A program made the position numbers and the translations under genes. From Liolophura sinensis (lineage: Eukaryota; Mollusca; Polyplacophora; Chitonida; Chitonidae), in the NCBI RefSeq assembly GCF_032854445.1, contig NC_088301.1:47735116-47799115 (forward strand): a stretch of 64,000 nucleotides of DNA. Reading direction: 5' to 3'. Below the pieces are notes generated by a model. The model searched no databases. It was not told the origin of the DNA and saw only the letters and a program-made list of their open reading frames with translations. This document shows, piece after piece, positions 1 through 12,242 of this stretch (within the stretch, counting starts at the first letter, position 1; each line of letters begins with the position of its first letter).

Positions 1-129
1 CAGTGTTGTTGATTGTCTCCCTTTAACTGAGCTGAACAGGACATTTGCCCTGACAGTAAACATTTAGTATTAAGATATGTTTGATTATGCTTCAGCAGAG
101 GTTTACATGGCAAGAGCAGATGATGAACC

Positions 130-3100
130 ATGAGTGAAAGAGGGCAACCGTGTCCCCGTGACCTATTGAACCTTCCTTACTTCTACACCAACTTCAGGTC
201 ATCAGAACAGGTAACAAGATGATGCAGTTAGTGCAACATTTTATACATGTGGTAAAGTACTTACATGTAGAACTTAATTTATCAAGCAGGAAAAGAGCAA
301 GATGAAAAACTGCTGTGTTAGGCTATTATAAATTCATTTGGCAAACATTTATTTCTATACCAGGAGTCACTTGCCTTCAGTGGCTTTCCTTTACTCCTAG
401 TGTTATGTCAAAGCCATTATTCATATATATATTCATATTCATGAGAAATATTTGTCAGACTGGAATCATTATGACAATATATATGTAAACATTTCTTTTA
501 TTTAACATCCTCAAGATTCTAAAAGTTCCAGGTTTGACAATTTCCTGTTTTCACAAAATATATGTAGACAGAATTACAAAATATAATAAAATATACATCC
601 TCATGCATGCATAGTTTGTCAGGGTGAGTAGTTGTATCAAATTTCAGTATACATTTACATGCAATAGACTCAGGGTTGATCCATCTGAATAGTTTGGACA
701 CCCTTTAGATATGGAAAGCTCTCAATTTCATAATTTTAACATATAAACATGTTTAACATAAAAGTATAAAAATGTTGTCATTTGAGATCCCAAATTTATA
801 GCCCCCAAACCCTTACAACTACTATGGGTGCGTTATGCAAATATCCCAATTATGAAAATCGCAGTGTGAAATATTATATCTTATAAGTTTATTTGCAGTT
901 TAAAAGCAAAATTTGTAATATCTTGCAGACAAAAATGTATTATACTGGTAGGATTGCATGTGAATTGCATAAAAGTTATAAACTAATATTAAATACACTA
1001 TTTCTTCAATCTTTTCAACTCCATCTTCATCCAGTATTTTGAAACATTCATGATTTAGAGAGAACAGTTGGGTGTAGAGAACAATTTGCACAGCCAGTTT
1101 TATGAAGCTTGCATCTTTAATGATACAAACAAATCAGGTTTTTAGCATCATGTTCATAATAATTGTGTGCATGATAAATTCCACTGAAAATGGGCTTAAG
1201 TAGATGAAGATTTACAGTACTCTTATATGTGAGGACATGATCTCTGACTTATGTTTGTGATAAAATTTATGGAGAAATTAGGGAATATGTTCATTGGCTG
1301 TGTTGTTGGTTAGCGCTCTAGCGCAGCGTAGTGAGTCTCTCACCAATGCGGTCGCTGTGAGTTCAAGTTCAGCTCATGCTGAATTCCTCTCTGGCCGTAT
1401 GTGGGAAAGTCTTTCAGCAACCAGCGGATGGTCGTGGGTTTCCACCCACCATAATGCTGGTCTCCGTCGTCTAAGTGAACTATTCTTGAGTACTGGGTAA
1501 AACACCAATCAAATAAATAAATAAATAAATAAATTAGTTGTGTTGATCAGTGTTCATGTGACCCTGTTGCAAAAGGTTCACAATGTTCACAGATCAGGGA
1601 ATTGATCTTTTGAATGGGCTGTGAGTTCAAGTCCAGCTCATGCGGAATTCCTCACTGGCCGTACATGGGAAAGTCTTTCAGCAATCAGCGGATGGTCGTG
1701 GGTTTCCACCCACCATAATGCTGGCCGCCATCATATAAGTGAGCTATTCTTGAGTACGGCTTAAAACAACAATCAAATAAATAAATAAATAAATTGGCTG
1801 TGTTGATCAGCATTCTTGTGACCCTGCTGCAAAAGGTTCACAGTGTTCACAGATCAGGGAATTGATCTTTTGCCACATTCCTTTACATTGGCTGTGTTGA
1901 TCAGCGTTCATGTGACCCTGCTGCAAAAGGTTCACAGTGTTGATCTTTTGCCATATTCATTTACATTTGCTGTCAATGTTGACAGGTGAAGCAATTCTTG
2001 TACCGCCATAGGAATAGACCTGGCTCCTATATTCTGAGACCAAGTTTTTCAAAGCCTAATTGTGTGTCGGTCTCTGTAGTGTAAGTATGTGGGTTTCTCA
2101 CTTTAATATCTGGCCTATATGTACATAACGGTAAGCAATGTACCAATGAGTCAGATTTGAAATTTGATATCTCAGTCATTAAGTTAAAGATTATTTTGTC
2201 TTTTGTATAATTTTAATTCTATCTTAATATGCCTAATTCAGTTGATATTCTGTTTCGTGAATAAGTTTAATAAGATGTAGTCGTTGGCCAATATGTTTTT
2301 TCACTGGAGCTCACAAGACCTTGGTTTGATAAATAGTTTCTAAAAATTAATATGTTAAACATTGTGTTAAATAGATTGTTGATAATGCAGAAAAAAAAAG
2401 AAAAGCATTTTCCACAAAGGGCGTTTTGCTTCATAGAGACTTACTTCCCTTGATGTGAATTAAAATTAGGTCAAATGTGTATACATGTTCATACCTAAAC
2501 TGCTGTGCAAACTGATTATTTCTGCTTGTAATGTTTGACATGTAGTTGAGTGAATGAAATGAAGAAATCATTTTATCTTGAGTAGGCTCTCCACAGGAGA
2601 CATTCGGCACCTGAACATCCACCTTGATACAGCTCAGTCAGAGTATTACCTGGTGCCAGAATGCAAATTTCTCAACATACCTGCTCTCCTGGAATACTAT
2701 CGGGTTAACCCTGTCCACAATGAAGAGCAGGTCACAAATGTCCGCTTTCTTAATCCTGTAAAAAGACATGCCAGGCATAATACGGACCCTGCACTGACCA
2801 CCAGTAACTACATGAGCCTGGTCATGTCAGAGGGGCAGTCATCCTCACAGATGAATGGCAGTAGCAGGAATCGGTCTGGAAGCGACTTTGGGATACAGAC
2901 TCAGGGCCACTCTCCGCAAAGAATTTTGTCTACGCGAAGTGAAGGGAGAATACAGCCAGACAGAGGCCGATCAGAGCGGATGACCAGATCTGGTAGTTTG
3001 CCGGACAACCCGTCAAGACGCTCTCCCCATGACAAGTTACCTACTGTTCCAAACGTAGCGCCAGGAAATGTTCTGTCACATCGCCCGCCAGCTGCTCTGC

Positions 3101-3444
3101 CTAATGGGCACATCCATGAATTTGGAACAGAATACTCACAACCACGTGCTTCAGATGTGGACATGTCCCATCGACTACAAGCAACGCTTCGGGAAAATGA
3201 AATATCTGGTATTTGCGACTGCGGGCTGCCAACAAAAGAGTCACAGTTACCAGAAGGATGGTCAGTTCACCAGACAGCAGTTAATTCCAGCAACCGTTTG
3301 TTTTACCAGAGTCCTGAAAGTCGAACATTCTGGGTACTGCCTGAACAAATTGCCTCCCAGCTTACAGAAGAACACAAAGAAAATATTAAAAAGCTTGAGG
3401 AAATATGTAAAGCTGCCACTCCAATTGAAGAAGAAAAAGCGTGA
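130..3444 (+). CDS. SH2-WW adaptor-like protein, copy A (three exons seen)
   Basis: Exons 130-210, 1986-2080 and 2583-3444 (TGA at 3442) join in frame (phases 0 and 2) across GT-AG introns with donors CAG|gtaaca and GT|gtaagt. The product is about 345 residues. Residues ~14-103 form an SH2 domain. R45 in YILRPS is the phosphotyrosine-binding arginine of strand B, H68 in IRHL matches the strand-D histidine, and ALLEYYR is the C-terminal helix. A Ser/Arg/Pro-rich linker follows, then a CDCG motif (270-273) and a WW-like domain with W285, W309 and P312, then a charged helical tail. SH2 domains bind phosphotyrosine and WW domains bind proline-rich peptides, so a cytoplasmic adaptor role is inferred; no kinase domain is present. 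The 5' end is uncertain: an in-frame TGA lies at 124, so either ATG 130 starts the protein or exon 1 starts at an acceptor near 135. Its paralogue is on the other strand at 12243-15917. I recognise no named family with this order. Confidence 0.72.
1289..1535 (+). mobile_element. tRNA-derived SINE (mollusc type A), near full length
   Basis: The head reads GTTGGTTAGCGCTCTAGCGC, a box-A-like stretch, and GTGAGTTCAAGTTC is a box-B-like stretch. The conserved core follows (GGCCGTATGTGGGAAAGTCT, ACCCACCATAATGCTGG). The tail is AACACCAATCAAATAAATAAA with an AAAT microsatellite. The open frame 1294-1500 lies wholly inside it and is not a gene. Confidence 0.85.
1534..1951 (+). repeat. Three copies of a ~65-79-bp local sequence around the SINEs
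   Basis: A stretch starting GTGTTGATCAG and ending GATCTTTTG occurs at about 1540-1612, 1799-1872 and 1893-1951. The third copy lacks an internal segment (CACAGATCAGGGAATT). The unit flanks the two SINE copies and suggests local unequal duplication inside intron 1. Confidence 0.75.
1617..1793 (+). mobile_element. SINE type A, 5'-truncated second copy
   Basis: It begins inside box B (GTGAGTTCAAGTCCAGCTC) and continues to the AATAAATAAATAAA tail. It lies between two copies of the same flanking sequence, so it may have been carried in a tandem duplication with the SINE at 1289-1535 rather than inserted on its own. Confidence 0.8.
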
Positions 3445-3990
3445 TCTGCTTCTTTCAAGTTTGTGGTAGAGTATGTGGTGTAAGACATGAAAATAACTTT
3501 AATTAATGAATTTAATAAGACACTTTTTGTGTAAGCAAGGTGATCATGTGGAATATAATAATGTGTAACAGTGCTGCATTTATGAGAAAACAACAATATG
3601 CACTAAGGTAGTAAAAGGATCAGACTGTCGACACATAAGAACTCTTGTTGCTTTAAGAGCTTGTTGAGTTTTCCCCTGCCTTCTTTTTATTTACAACAGT
3701 GTACATGTGGTATGAAAATACATATTTGCTCATGCTTAAATAGGTACCCAATAATGTGATAATTAGTTTATGTTTTATGTACTCCGACTAATGTTAAGCA
3801 GTGCATCATTAATTTCATATTCTAATCATGCTAAACTTTGTGCTGATAATTTCTTTTGTTGAAAGTGTGCTACAGAACATAATGTAAGTTAAGCTATTCA
3901 GGTCTTCATGCAAGTATTGGAGCAAACATAAAACTGAAACCAGACTAATATAATGTGAATATATTATGTTGTTATTGTTTCAAAATCAAG

Positions 3991-3996
3991 AATAAA
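3991..3996 (+). terminator. Candidate polyadenylation signal for SH2-WW copy A
   Basis: AATAAA in AAGAATAAAGTTTC, about 550 bp after the stop codon at 3444. It is the first good AATAAA downstream on the plus strand. Assignment is by position only. Confidence 0.4.
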
Positions 3997-4340
3997 GTTT
4001 CAGAAATTTATAAAGCGAGACGCATCATACATTTTTCAAATGAATGGAATAACTTTAACACTGAAAATAGTACAGGTTTGAGTCTGATATTTACTGAAAG
4101 GTATTTCATATGTAAAGGTTTAGCATTTTTACGTGATTTTCATTGATTCATCAATCATAGGGGTCCATTTAAGAGGCCAGTTATGACTTTTGTCGGAGAA
4201 TTTCACTATAATTCAAATGGTATAATTACACTTTTTTTGTTGAGATCAAACATCTTAACTTTATTATGATACATAATCCCATATTTCTTGAAACCATTAT
4301 TATTCATGGCTAGAAAATAGTATTGTAGGACACAAATAAG

Positions 4341-4540
4341 CAATGAACCAGGAGCCTTTCACCAATGTACTTGCTGTGTTTTCAAGTGCGTTTGGATATG
4401 TCTGCCAGCAACCAGCAGATGGTTGTAGATTTCCACAGCACTCTGCCTCCCACCACCCCCCCCCCACCCACCATTATGCTGGCCACCGTCATATAAATGC
4501 AATATTCTTGAGTAGTAAAACACCAATCAAATAAATAAGC
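4341..4540 (+). mobile_element. SINE type A, diverged copy
   Basis: It matches from CCAGGAGCCTTTCACCAATG to CACCAATCAAATAAATAA, with a long C-run inside the core. The 63-residue open frame here is part of the SINE. Confidence 0.75.
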
Positions 4541-6813
4541 AAAACATCCAGGAATTGTAGCTTATCTATATGGAAAAATGCAGTTCAAATTATAGGAGAT
4601 CTAGGTCCTCATTTAGATATTACTTCTAAATACATGTATACAGTCAATTTTGGTGTTCACTCCTTTTAAACTGATCTAATTGCCATATTGCTTTATAGCA
4701 CATAGTTGGAACTGTGTACAATATTGTTTTTATACATAGGGAAGTGGCAGAAAGTAAGCAGGTCTGTACAGCACAAAAGATTTTGTAGAAACTAGAGGGA
4801 ACAAAATTTAGTGAAGTTTCTGGCACGCATACAGTGTATTCTTGTAAATTAAAATATACTGTCTGTTTTCTGTTTTTCTGAATGAAAAATGACTGGTACC
4901 CTTGTATTTACTCAGCTGATCACTCATTTTCTGCCCTAATTATATATTTTTTTTAGTTTCTATAGACAAAAATTGTGATAATGTGTAATGTACATATTTT
5001 TTTGTTTACTTTTATAATTAGTATTACTTTTTCTCAGATTTTAATGTTCAGGGTCCTTCAATGCTTAAATCATCATTGGGTTGCATATACTCAAATGTAG
5101 CACAATTTTAGCCCTGTGAATGCTTGTTTGTCACATGTATTTACCTTAGTATTGCTATTTGTGAATGACTGCTTTTGTATGATGTATTTTATATTTAAAG
5201 TTTTTATCAATTTAGTGTAAGCTGGCATATGGAAGTCTGGTCAGAATGCTGTTAAAATTGTTGGAAATATAGATTCTAATTTATACAGCATAAGTCTAAA
5301 CTGTATATATAAATATTGGGCAGAAAAATGTTTCGCGTTGCACTTATATATGTGTCTACTTACGGTATAATCATTGTGTATAGCTAACTTAATAAGGCTC
5401 TTCTGACTTCATTTCTACTTTTTATCATTTTTGGAAATGCAATTGGAAGATGCTCAATCAAGCATTGCTCTGACTAGTATTACTAAGTGTCATTATCAGA
5501 AAAGGAATGGGATGTTTGCAATTTGTTAAAAGGGAAGATGCATGTATGGATACAAACCTCAGTTTGTGCACACGGGCACCTAATGTGTGTCTCAGACATG
5601 CAGCATCATTTGAGTAAGCCGGGATTGGGTTGTATTAGTTAAGTCTGCCAGTACTTACAGACTAATACTTGAAACAAGTGAGTTTAATTAAGAGTGTGGA
5701 CCCGAGTAAATTCTGATAGATAATGAACAGTTACAAGTGATTGGATTTCACTTGAGTTTCACAATGTCATTCCATCTAAAACTTTATATATCCTGTCCGT
5801 TTGGTTTCACCTTCACAATTTTCAGTCTGTGTGAAGTACGATTTTGAGTCAGATTAGAATTTAATGGTTTTGAAATAATCCTACTCAAACCTTTGCGGTT
5901 TAGCCACCTGTTGTAATACACATGCACAATCTAAATTTCGAATGGATCATTTAACCAATTACCAAATTTTTGGAACTGAAAAAAAATCTTCTTTGAAGAT
6001 GTATAATTTTCTTGTTGTATATAAGCCATCAGTTAAACTGGATGGGTTCAGGTAGAAAACAGATTCCTTGTGTTAGCTTAAGGTAATGTGTTTGTGGTTA
6101 TCTTAAACTGGTGTTACAAAACCAAATGTGAATAGATTTGGACCAAACATTGTTACATACATTCTTGTTTGTAGTTGACATATAGTTTATTCAACTGTTA
6201 CAGAAGTTTTGTTATCGAATTACTGCTGCATTCTGTCGTCATAACATGCATGTTGGGTACTGTAAATACATGATAATATTGAATACATGCAATTTCTTTG
6301 TTCGCCACTGTTATGTACATTGTTTATGATCTACATAGATCACATTCCATACCCCCCTACCCCTCTTCTTTAGGTACAATTTTTTTGTGTATTTTTTTTG
6401 TACTGTTTCTGATTTGATTTCATTGTGGGTGTTCGAATCCAGTTTTCACTGCTTTGACCGTCAGGATTTTGACAGGGTTATTATGCCTTATGGAGGGTAA
6501 TGATTTACTCCAGGCATTCCGATTTTCTCCACCAATAAACCTAACTGCTCGTAGCTCAGAAGGATTTGTTCTTCATCGGGAGTGCAAAAGCTTTGGGATC
6601 GAGAATATGTAGATCCGACACTTAGGACCTTCAAAAGGCCTTACTTCATGTTTTGTATCCTGTACTGATTAGAACAAACATTGCCCCCCCCCCCCCCCCA
6701 AAAAAGCAAAAATTGATTTAATTAGCATATATGAGTACATCAACTAAATCAGTGCCATAATGAACTCCAAATTATGGTAATAATCGAAAAAAAGTACCAA
6801 AAATACAATCCAA
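4541..6813. other. Non-coding stretch downstream of SH2-WW copy A
   Basis: AT-rich and full of stops in all frames, with no splice-bounded open frame that reads like protein. It contains a C-run near 6684-6700. Part of its left end may be 3' untranslated sequence if a later poly(A) site is used. Confidence 0.5.
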
Positions 6814-7064
6814 CTCTCAAAAAATAATCTGTTAAATTTAATAGATAGTCTGTTATCTGATTGATACTAGAATGTATTCTTTTATTGCAGCAAATTGTTC
6901 TGTTCAATATGACACACATATTATGTTCAATATAGTGATTCTATTAGACTAACAGGATATCATATTGAATATAACAGAATATTGTGTTATAATAATAGGA
7001 TACATTCTACCATCACTCAGACAACAGACTTTCTGTTAAAACTAACCTGTTGATTTTTTGAGTG
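6814..7064. mobile_element. Palindromic MITE-like element, copy 1 of 3
   Basis: About 250 bp with imperfect terminal inverted repeats of roughly 85 bp per side. The left end is CTCTCAAAAAATAATCTGTT and the right end is the complementary AACCTGTTGATTTTTTGAGTG. The inner parts TGATACTAGAATGTATTC and GATACATTCTACCATCA also pair. There is no coding capacity. Related copies are at 32305-32556 and 57382-57612. Confidence 0.7.
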
Positions 7065-7920
7065 AATGTGTATGGTAATTAAGGATCAGTTTATTTTGTG
7101 TCAGTTTCATGAGCTTGATTAAGTACATTAACGTAACCAATGCTAAAATGAATTTTCTCTGGTGCAGCTGGATTTGGGATTGGGGCTTAAAAACAAGAGA
7201 TAACTCTCCTGTGATCAAAACATTCTCACAGAAGACATTGTTAAAACTGCATGTAGAACAGAATAAGGGATTAAATGCTTTATTCAAACGTTTCTGGTAT
7301 TTTTATGTGTGGTTCTTGGTTACATAAATATATTTTACTAATAACTTTGATTTAGAAGTGTTAAGTGGGAAAATAACATTTGCATGCCATGTGATCGCCC
7401 CCTGATTGCGTATTACGCCAGATTTCTATGGACCAGTGCTAATACACCAAAATTTTAGGCCAAACAAAGTTTACATTCTTTCGTGACCCAGGAATCGCAG
7501 ACTATAATAGAGGATTCAGACATGGAGTGTAATAAATATAGCTGTATAAATAATCCGTAACGTGATTTCACCTACAAAAATGGTTCATTTAAATTCAGTC
7601 AACCCTTGCTTGGAGATACCAGCATAAACATTAAGGGAAATTCACGCAGTTTGCAAAGCAAGTCCTAAAGCAATCTGCAATCTGGATTTATGGATTTAAA
7701 TCTAAATTATGGGATTAAATTTAAATAATGGAATTAAACAATAAATAATTTGGCGCTCATTATGGCCCTTTTTAATTGAAAAAAGTGTATGAATAGGCAC
7801 TGAGGATATATCAGTTCTTAAATATCATAACTTCGAATGTATTTAAGCACTTGCTTGATTGATGTATTGGTCAATGCCAAAAAAACTGATTTCTTCTGGG
7901 TGGGGTGGGGTGGAGTGGGG
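7065..7920. other. Non-coding stretch
   Basis: No convincing gene. The overlapping open frames at 7042-7287 (minus) and 7109-7327 (plus) have no splice or start context. A GGGGTGGGGTGG run at 7899-7921 precedes the next SINE. Confidence 0.4.
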
Positions 7921-7924
7921 GGTT

Positions 7925-8235
7925 GTTGCTCAGGGGGCCTAGTGCATGGAATGCCCGCCTCGAATTCGGGAAACCCCGGGATCAAACCCGGGTTGGGTCA
8001 TAAGATTTTAAAAATGGAACTTGATGTTGCGACGCTTGGCGCTCAGCACTCGGAGGTTAATTCCGTTACCTGCCGTTACTTCAGTGGCGGAAGCACTTTG
8101 GCGCCATGGACTAACCTTGCGACATGAAGACAATAAATGTCCGCAGACCTTACTTCAGTGGCGGAAGCACTTTGGCGCCATGGACTAACCTTGCGACATG
8201 AAGACACAAAATGTCCGCAGACCTTACTTCAGTGA
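7925..8235 (+). mobile_element. SINE type B with tandemly repeated 74-bp tail
   Basis: The head contains GGGCCTAGTGCATGGAATGC and a box-B-like GGGATCAAACCCGGGTTGGG. It is followed by the body seen in the SINEs at 52394 and 58202 (CTTGGCGCTCAGCACT, ACTTCAGTGGCGGAAGC). The tail unit TTACTTCAGTGGCGGAAGCA starts at 8076 and again at 8150, with a truncated third start at 8224, a period of 74 bp. Confidence 0.65.
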
Positions 8236-8611
8236 TGAAATAATTCATCAAACAGAAAATCATAGCTTTATGGCGCGCTGGTCTGTTAACATATCGTCAA
8301 CACTATTACTAAAATTTAAAATTTTACTCTTCAAGTGAGATAGCAATGCCTTATATTAGTACGTGGGCAATCGCCAATACCAAAATAAGGACATCAGCAA
8401 GTTGAACCAACTAACATCATACTTGTTAGACAGACGGAAATAACAAATAGTTGCATCATCCTAGAAAAAGTCGTCAAGTAAAAATCTTAAAAGTGTTGAA
8501 AGCTTTAATGTCAGTAAGTTGACAAACCGACCGAAGAACCGGTTGTTCTGTGGTGCATTGGTTGGTGCATTATCATTGGAAATTACCATGTAGAGCACCA
8601 TATCGGATTTT

Positions 8612-9455
8612 TATGATAACAGCCACTCCTATTTGACCATTCGTCCATAAAGGGTATACATGTGCCAAATGTGGAATTGCCAGTTCTATTTGACCTTTCC
8701 TCCATAGAGAAGATGTGGCAAATGTGAAATCGCCAGTCCTATCTGACCTTTCATCCATAGAGAGGATGTGGCGAATGTAAAATCGTCAGTCCTATTTGAC
8801 ATTTCCTCCATAGAGAGGATGTGCCAAATGTGAAATCGCCAGTTCTATTTGACCTTTCTTCCACAGAGAGGATGTGCCAGGTGTGAAATCGCCAGTTCTA
8901 TTTGAACTTTCCTCCATAGAGAAGATGTGGCAAATGTGAAATCGCCAGTCCTATTTGACGTTTCCTCCATAGAGAAGATGTGGCAAATGTGAAATCGCCA
9001 GTCCTATTTGACCTTTCCTCCATATAGAGGATAGGCCAAATGTAAAATCGCCAGTCCTATTTGACCTTCCCTCCATAAGACAGGATAGGTCAAGTGTGAA
9101 ATCGCCAGTCCCATCTGACCTTTCATCAATAGAGAGGATAGGTCAAATGTGAAATCGCTAGTCCTATTTGACCTTTCACCCATAGAGAGGATGTGGCGAA
9201 TGTAAAATCGCCAGTCCTATTTGACATTTCCTCCACAGAGAGAATGTGGCAAATGTGAAATCGCCAGTTCTGTTTGACCTTGCCTCCATAGACAGGATGT
9301 GCCAAATGTAAAATCGCCAGTCCTATTTGACCTTTACTCCTTAGAGAGGATGTGCCAAATGTGAAATCGCCAGTGCTTTTTGACTTTTACTCCATAGAGA
9401 GAATATGAAATATGTGAAATCGCCAGTCCTATTTGACCTTTACTAGTGTGTGTGC
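8612..9455. repeat. Tandem array, 53-bp unit, about 15 copies
   Basis: The unit has the form TCCATAGAGAGGATGTGGCA followed by AATGTGAAATCGCCAGTCCT and ATTTGACCTTTCC. For example CCATAG recurs at 8702 and 8755. Copies differ by point changes. Open frames on the minus strand here (8573-8758, 9334-9627) are by-products of the array. Confidence 0.9.
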
Positions 9456-10840
9456 CAAAATGTGAAACAGATATATGTTCGAGGAACACACTGTTTTGTG
9501 CATTTGTTACGGACATCTGCTGCAGTCCATTAGGAAAAAAGAATAAAAAACACAAACAAAAAACAAAATACAGTTGCACATTACCATTAATCTGTATCCA
9601 GCTCCGCTGAATATTGATATTGCACAACTTGGAAGCTTCAAGTGTATTCTTTTATAGACTAGAAAAGAAAGCGCAATGAGATATGTAAATATTAACTACA
9701 TTATAATCAATGCAAATATTGTAAGCACTGCCATTAATCTTTATTAGGATAATTTCTGAATAGGAATTCAAGATCTTTACGCACATGTTTATGCATACTT
9801 TTGAATTAACTCAACACATTCTGATCAACAAGCCTATAAGCCTGATTTTAGGTTTCTGCGTTCGTGTTTAGAGGCAAGTGTCAGGAGTTTTGTCAGATGT
9901 TTGAAAAGAAACCCAAATTATGCTTAAGTAAGACAATTGCCGGGAGGTCGATAATTGTTCTTTTTGGTGTTTTTCTTTTTGCTAATCACAATTACGTACA
10001 TCACTGCCTGTGATTATTGGTAAGAAATAAAGTCCACCGAAATAGTTGGCAGTGACAGTTCTTCCACAATCAAAGAAGGATTAAATATAAAGCCAATATC
10101 ACACTGTTCGGATAGCACTTGCATGAAACAGTGCATGAATGGAGCATATCCCTGTGTTCTAATGCTACTGTGTTGGTATTCAACTGATGACAAGATAGCA
10201 CAAGAAAGTAACTCCCAGAAAGAGACAAAGTGTTCATGATGAACAACATTTTGACTATAGCCTCTATCTTGCCGTTTTCAAGATACATAAGTAAATATGG
10301 AATATTCAAAAGATTATATGTGGCTTATTTTCACTTCAAGTAAAATATGAAAATAATATACGAAATTATTTCACCTTAAATTTCAAAGTAGCAATCTATA
10401 CATTCAACAATATACATGTAGCTATTATCATATCATTTTCAAGATATACACGAAATAATAAAAACGGTATCCATAAGTGTTGTATTCATTTGTAGTAATT
10501 CCAACCAAAATTTCAGTCCTTCTCAGAGTTACTTTCCCTACATTTTTTTTTTAAAACTATTGTTGATTGTTCTGGATGAATCCAAACGAAGCAAGTTGTA
10601 ACAAAGGCATGGTAATTTGATAATATATAATAGGAATGAGAATTTTATCTGCATGCCTTTTTATGATATATACTTGCTGTGGGTATTAGCACCAGGGCTT
10701 AGTTTATAAGAAATACATGGGAATACTTGAAATGAAAATAATTAAATATTAGTATAAGGAAGACTTCTATTTGCCTTTTAACAGACTTCCTATTATGGTA
10801 CAGTCCGTTTGTTTTTTGGGGTTTTTTGGCTTGTTTCTTT
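9456..10840. other. Non-coding stretch
   Basis: AT-rich sequence between the 53-bp array and the GGGACTTC-rich segment. I see no exon, RNA gene or recognisable repeat. The minus open frame 10070-10309 has no supporting context. Confidence 0.4.
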
Positions 10841-12100
10841 TTTTGGAGGAAGAGCTCTAAAAAGAGCGCCCGCTTCATAGAAGTTCCCTTCTTAAAAGGG
10901 ACTCCAATGGGACATCAGAAGGCCTGTTAAATACGGACAACGGACTGAGGTGGGGGGGGGGGGGACATGAAATGAGCTTCCAGTGGGCTGTTGGAACGTA
11001 GTTGCCCAAGGGACTTCAGAGGAACTTCATAGACTAGTTTACATTTTAGAAGATACACGGGACTTCTGGAGGGCTTCTTGATCTTTGTCATTGTTGCCAA
11101 AAGTATTAGGAACTTGTGGGGAACTTTAGGGACTAGAACAAGCTTCCTGGGTTTCCATGGTTTAATTGTTTGCTCTGCCATTTGAGTAATTCAATCTTTG
11201 GGGTAGTAATGGAGCACTCGTGTTTAAGATAGAACAGTGGGCAGTTAGATGACGTGGAATGTATAGAAAAATGGCCCCTTACAAAATGGACTGCCAGTTG
11301 ACCAGAATGAATTCGGAGTTGGAATATATGCATAATCTGTTCTTTCTAAATCTTACAAACAAATTTTGCATTAGTGACACTGTGAGATGAAGACTATCTA
11401 GCTGAGCTACAGTGATAATTTTGTGTTTACAAGTAAATTAAACCTCCATGCACATGTGCAACAGAACCATCTTCACAGCCTGTAGCCTGTACACACATTT
11501 TACCAATACTGTAATGTAGAGGATAAGCAGTGTAAATTGAACTTACATTTATCACGAACTTTTAGACAAACAATATGCTGTTTTGCATACTGCAGTATAT
11601 AAGTAGATATAATTCAGTCATAATTTATTAATAAATACAGTAATACAAATTTTATTTTGTGACTATTACATTTAATATATACTAATCTTTATCCTTTTCA
11701 TTATCACGTGGGAAGACAATATAGATATTAGAAAGCATGTGGAAATAAACTTTTCACTTTGCGCAAAAAGCCTTTAACAATATGTACAAACTCAAACCCT
11801 AGTTGTTAGTGTCAGGAGCTTCAGGAGGTGCTGCTAAGGGACTTACATTGGGGGTTACTTCGGTGGTGCTTGTAGGCGACTCAATCTGCAGGGGCTTCAC
11901 AGGAACTTCCGGAAGTCCATTGAAGCTTCATTTGCATTTATTACACGGGTTTCAGAGGGACTTCCCAATGATAATTCACACTACTCAAGGGAATTCCCCA
12001 GAACAACTGTACAATGGAAGTTGTACTCTTGAAGCGGAAGCTCCTAATTAGAGACATAAATCGTACTTCAGAGGGACTACAAGGGAACTTTTAAGAGGAC
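10840..12100. repeat. Two segments rich in a GGGACTTC / GGAACTTC motif
   Basis: At about 10850-11165 and 11805-12095 the motif (A)GGGACTTC(A/T)G(A/G)(A/G)G, often followed by GGAACTTC, recurs irregularly, for instance AAGGGACTTCAGAGGAACTT near 11008 and CAGAGGGACTTCCC near 11951. The segments are separated by ordinary AT-rich DNA. They may be remnants of a degenerate minisatellite. The open frames 10927-11181 and 11803-12051 are produced by them. Confidence 0.45.
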
Positions 12101-12113
12101 ATTTGTAGTTTGT

Positions 12114-12158
<45 letters not shown>
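12114..12158. repeat. (TA)n microsatellite
   Basis: About 20 TA repeats, 85 bp beyond the stop codon of SH2-WW copy B, therefore probably within its 3' untranslated region. Confidence 0.9.
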
Positions 12159-12160
<2 letters not shown>

Positions 12161-12242
12161 AGCGGGGCATTAAACATGTCCTTGATCATTTTACGATCAA
12201 CTGTGCGTTAACCCACCTATGAATTAATTCAGGTCATTTAAG

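Larger units (their letters stand above)
211..1985 (+). other. Intron 1 of SH2-WW copy A
   Basis: The donor gtaaca follows ...GAACAG at 211 and the acceptor tgttgacag ends at 1985. The intron holds one full and one truncated tRNA-derived SINE and three copies of a local ~75-bp sequence between 1534 and 1951. Short open frames at 519-701 and 900-1091 (minus) look random. Confidence 0.6.

Noticed and set aside
1294..1500. 68-residue plus-strand open frame
   Set aside because: Lies entirely within a tRNA-derived SINE.
2901..3164. Minus-strand 87-residue frame and the plus frame 3068-3469
   Set aside because: Both are shadows of the large SH2-WW copy A exon in other frames.
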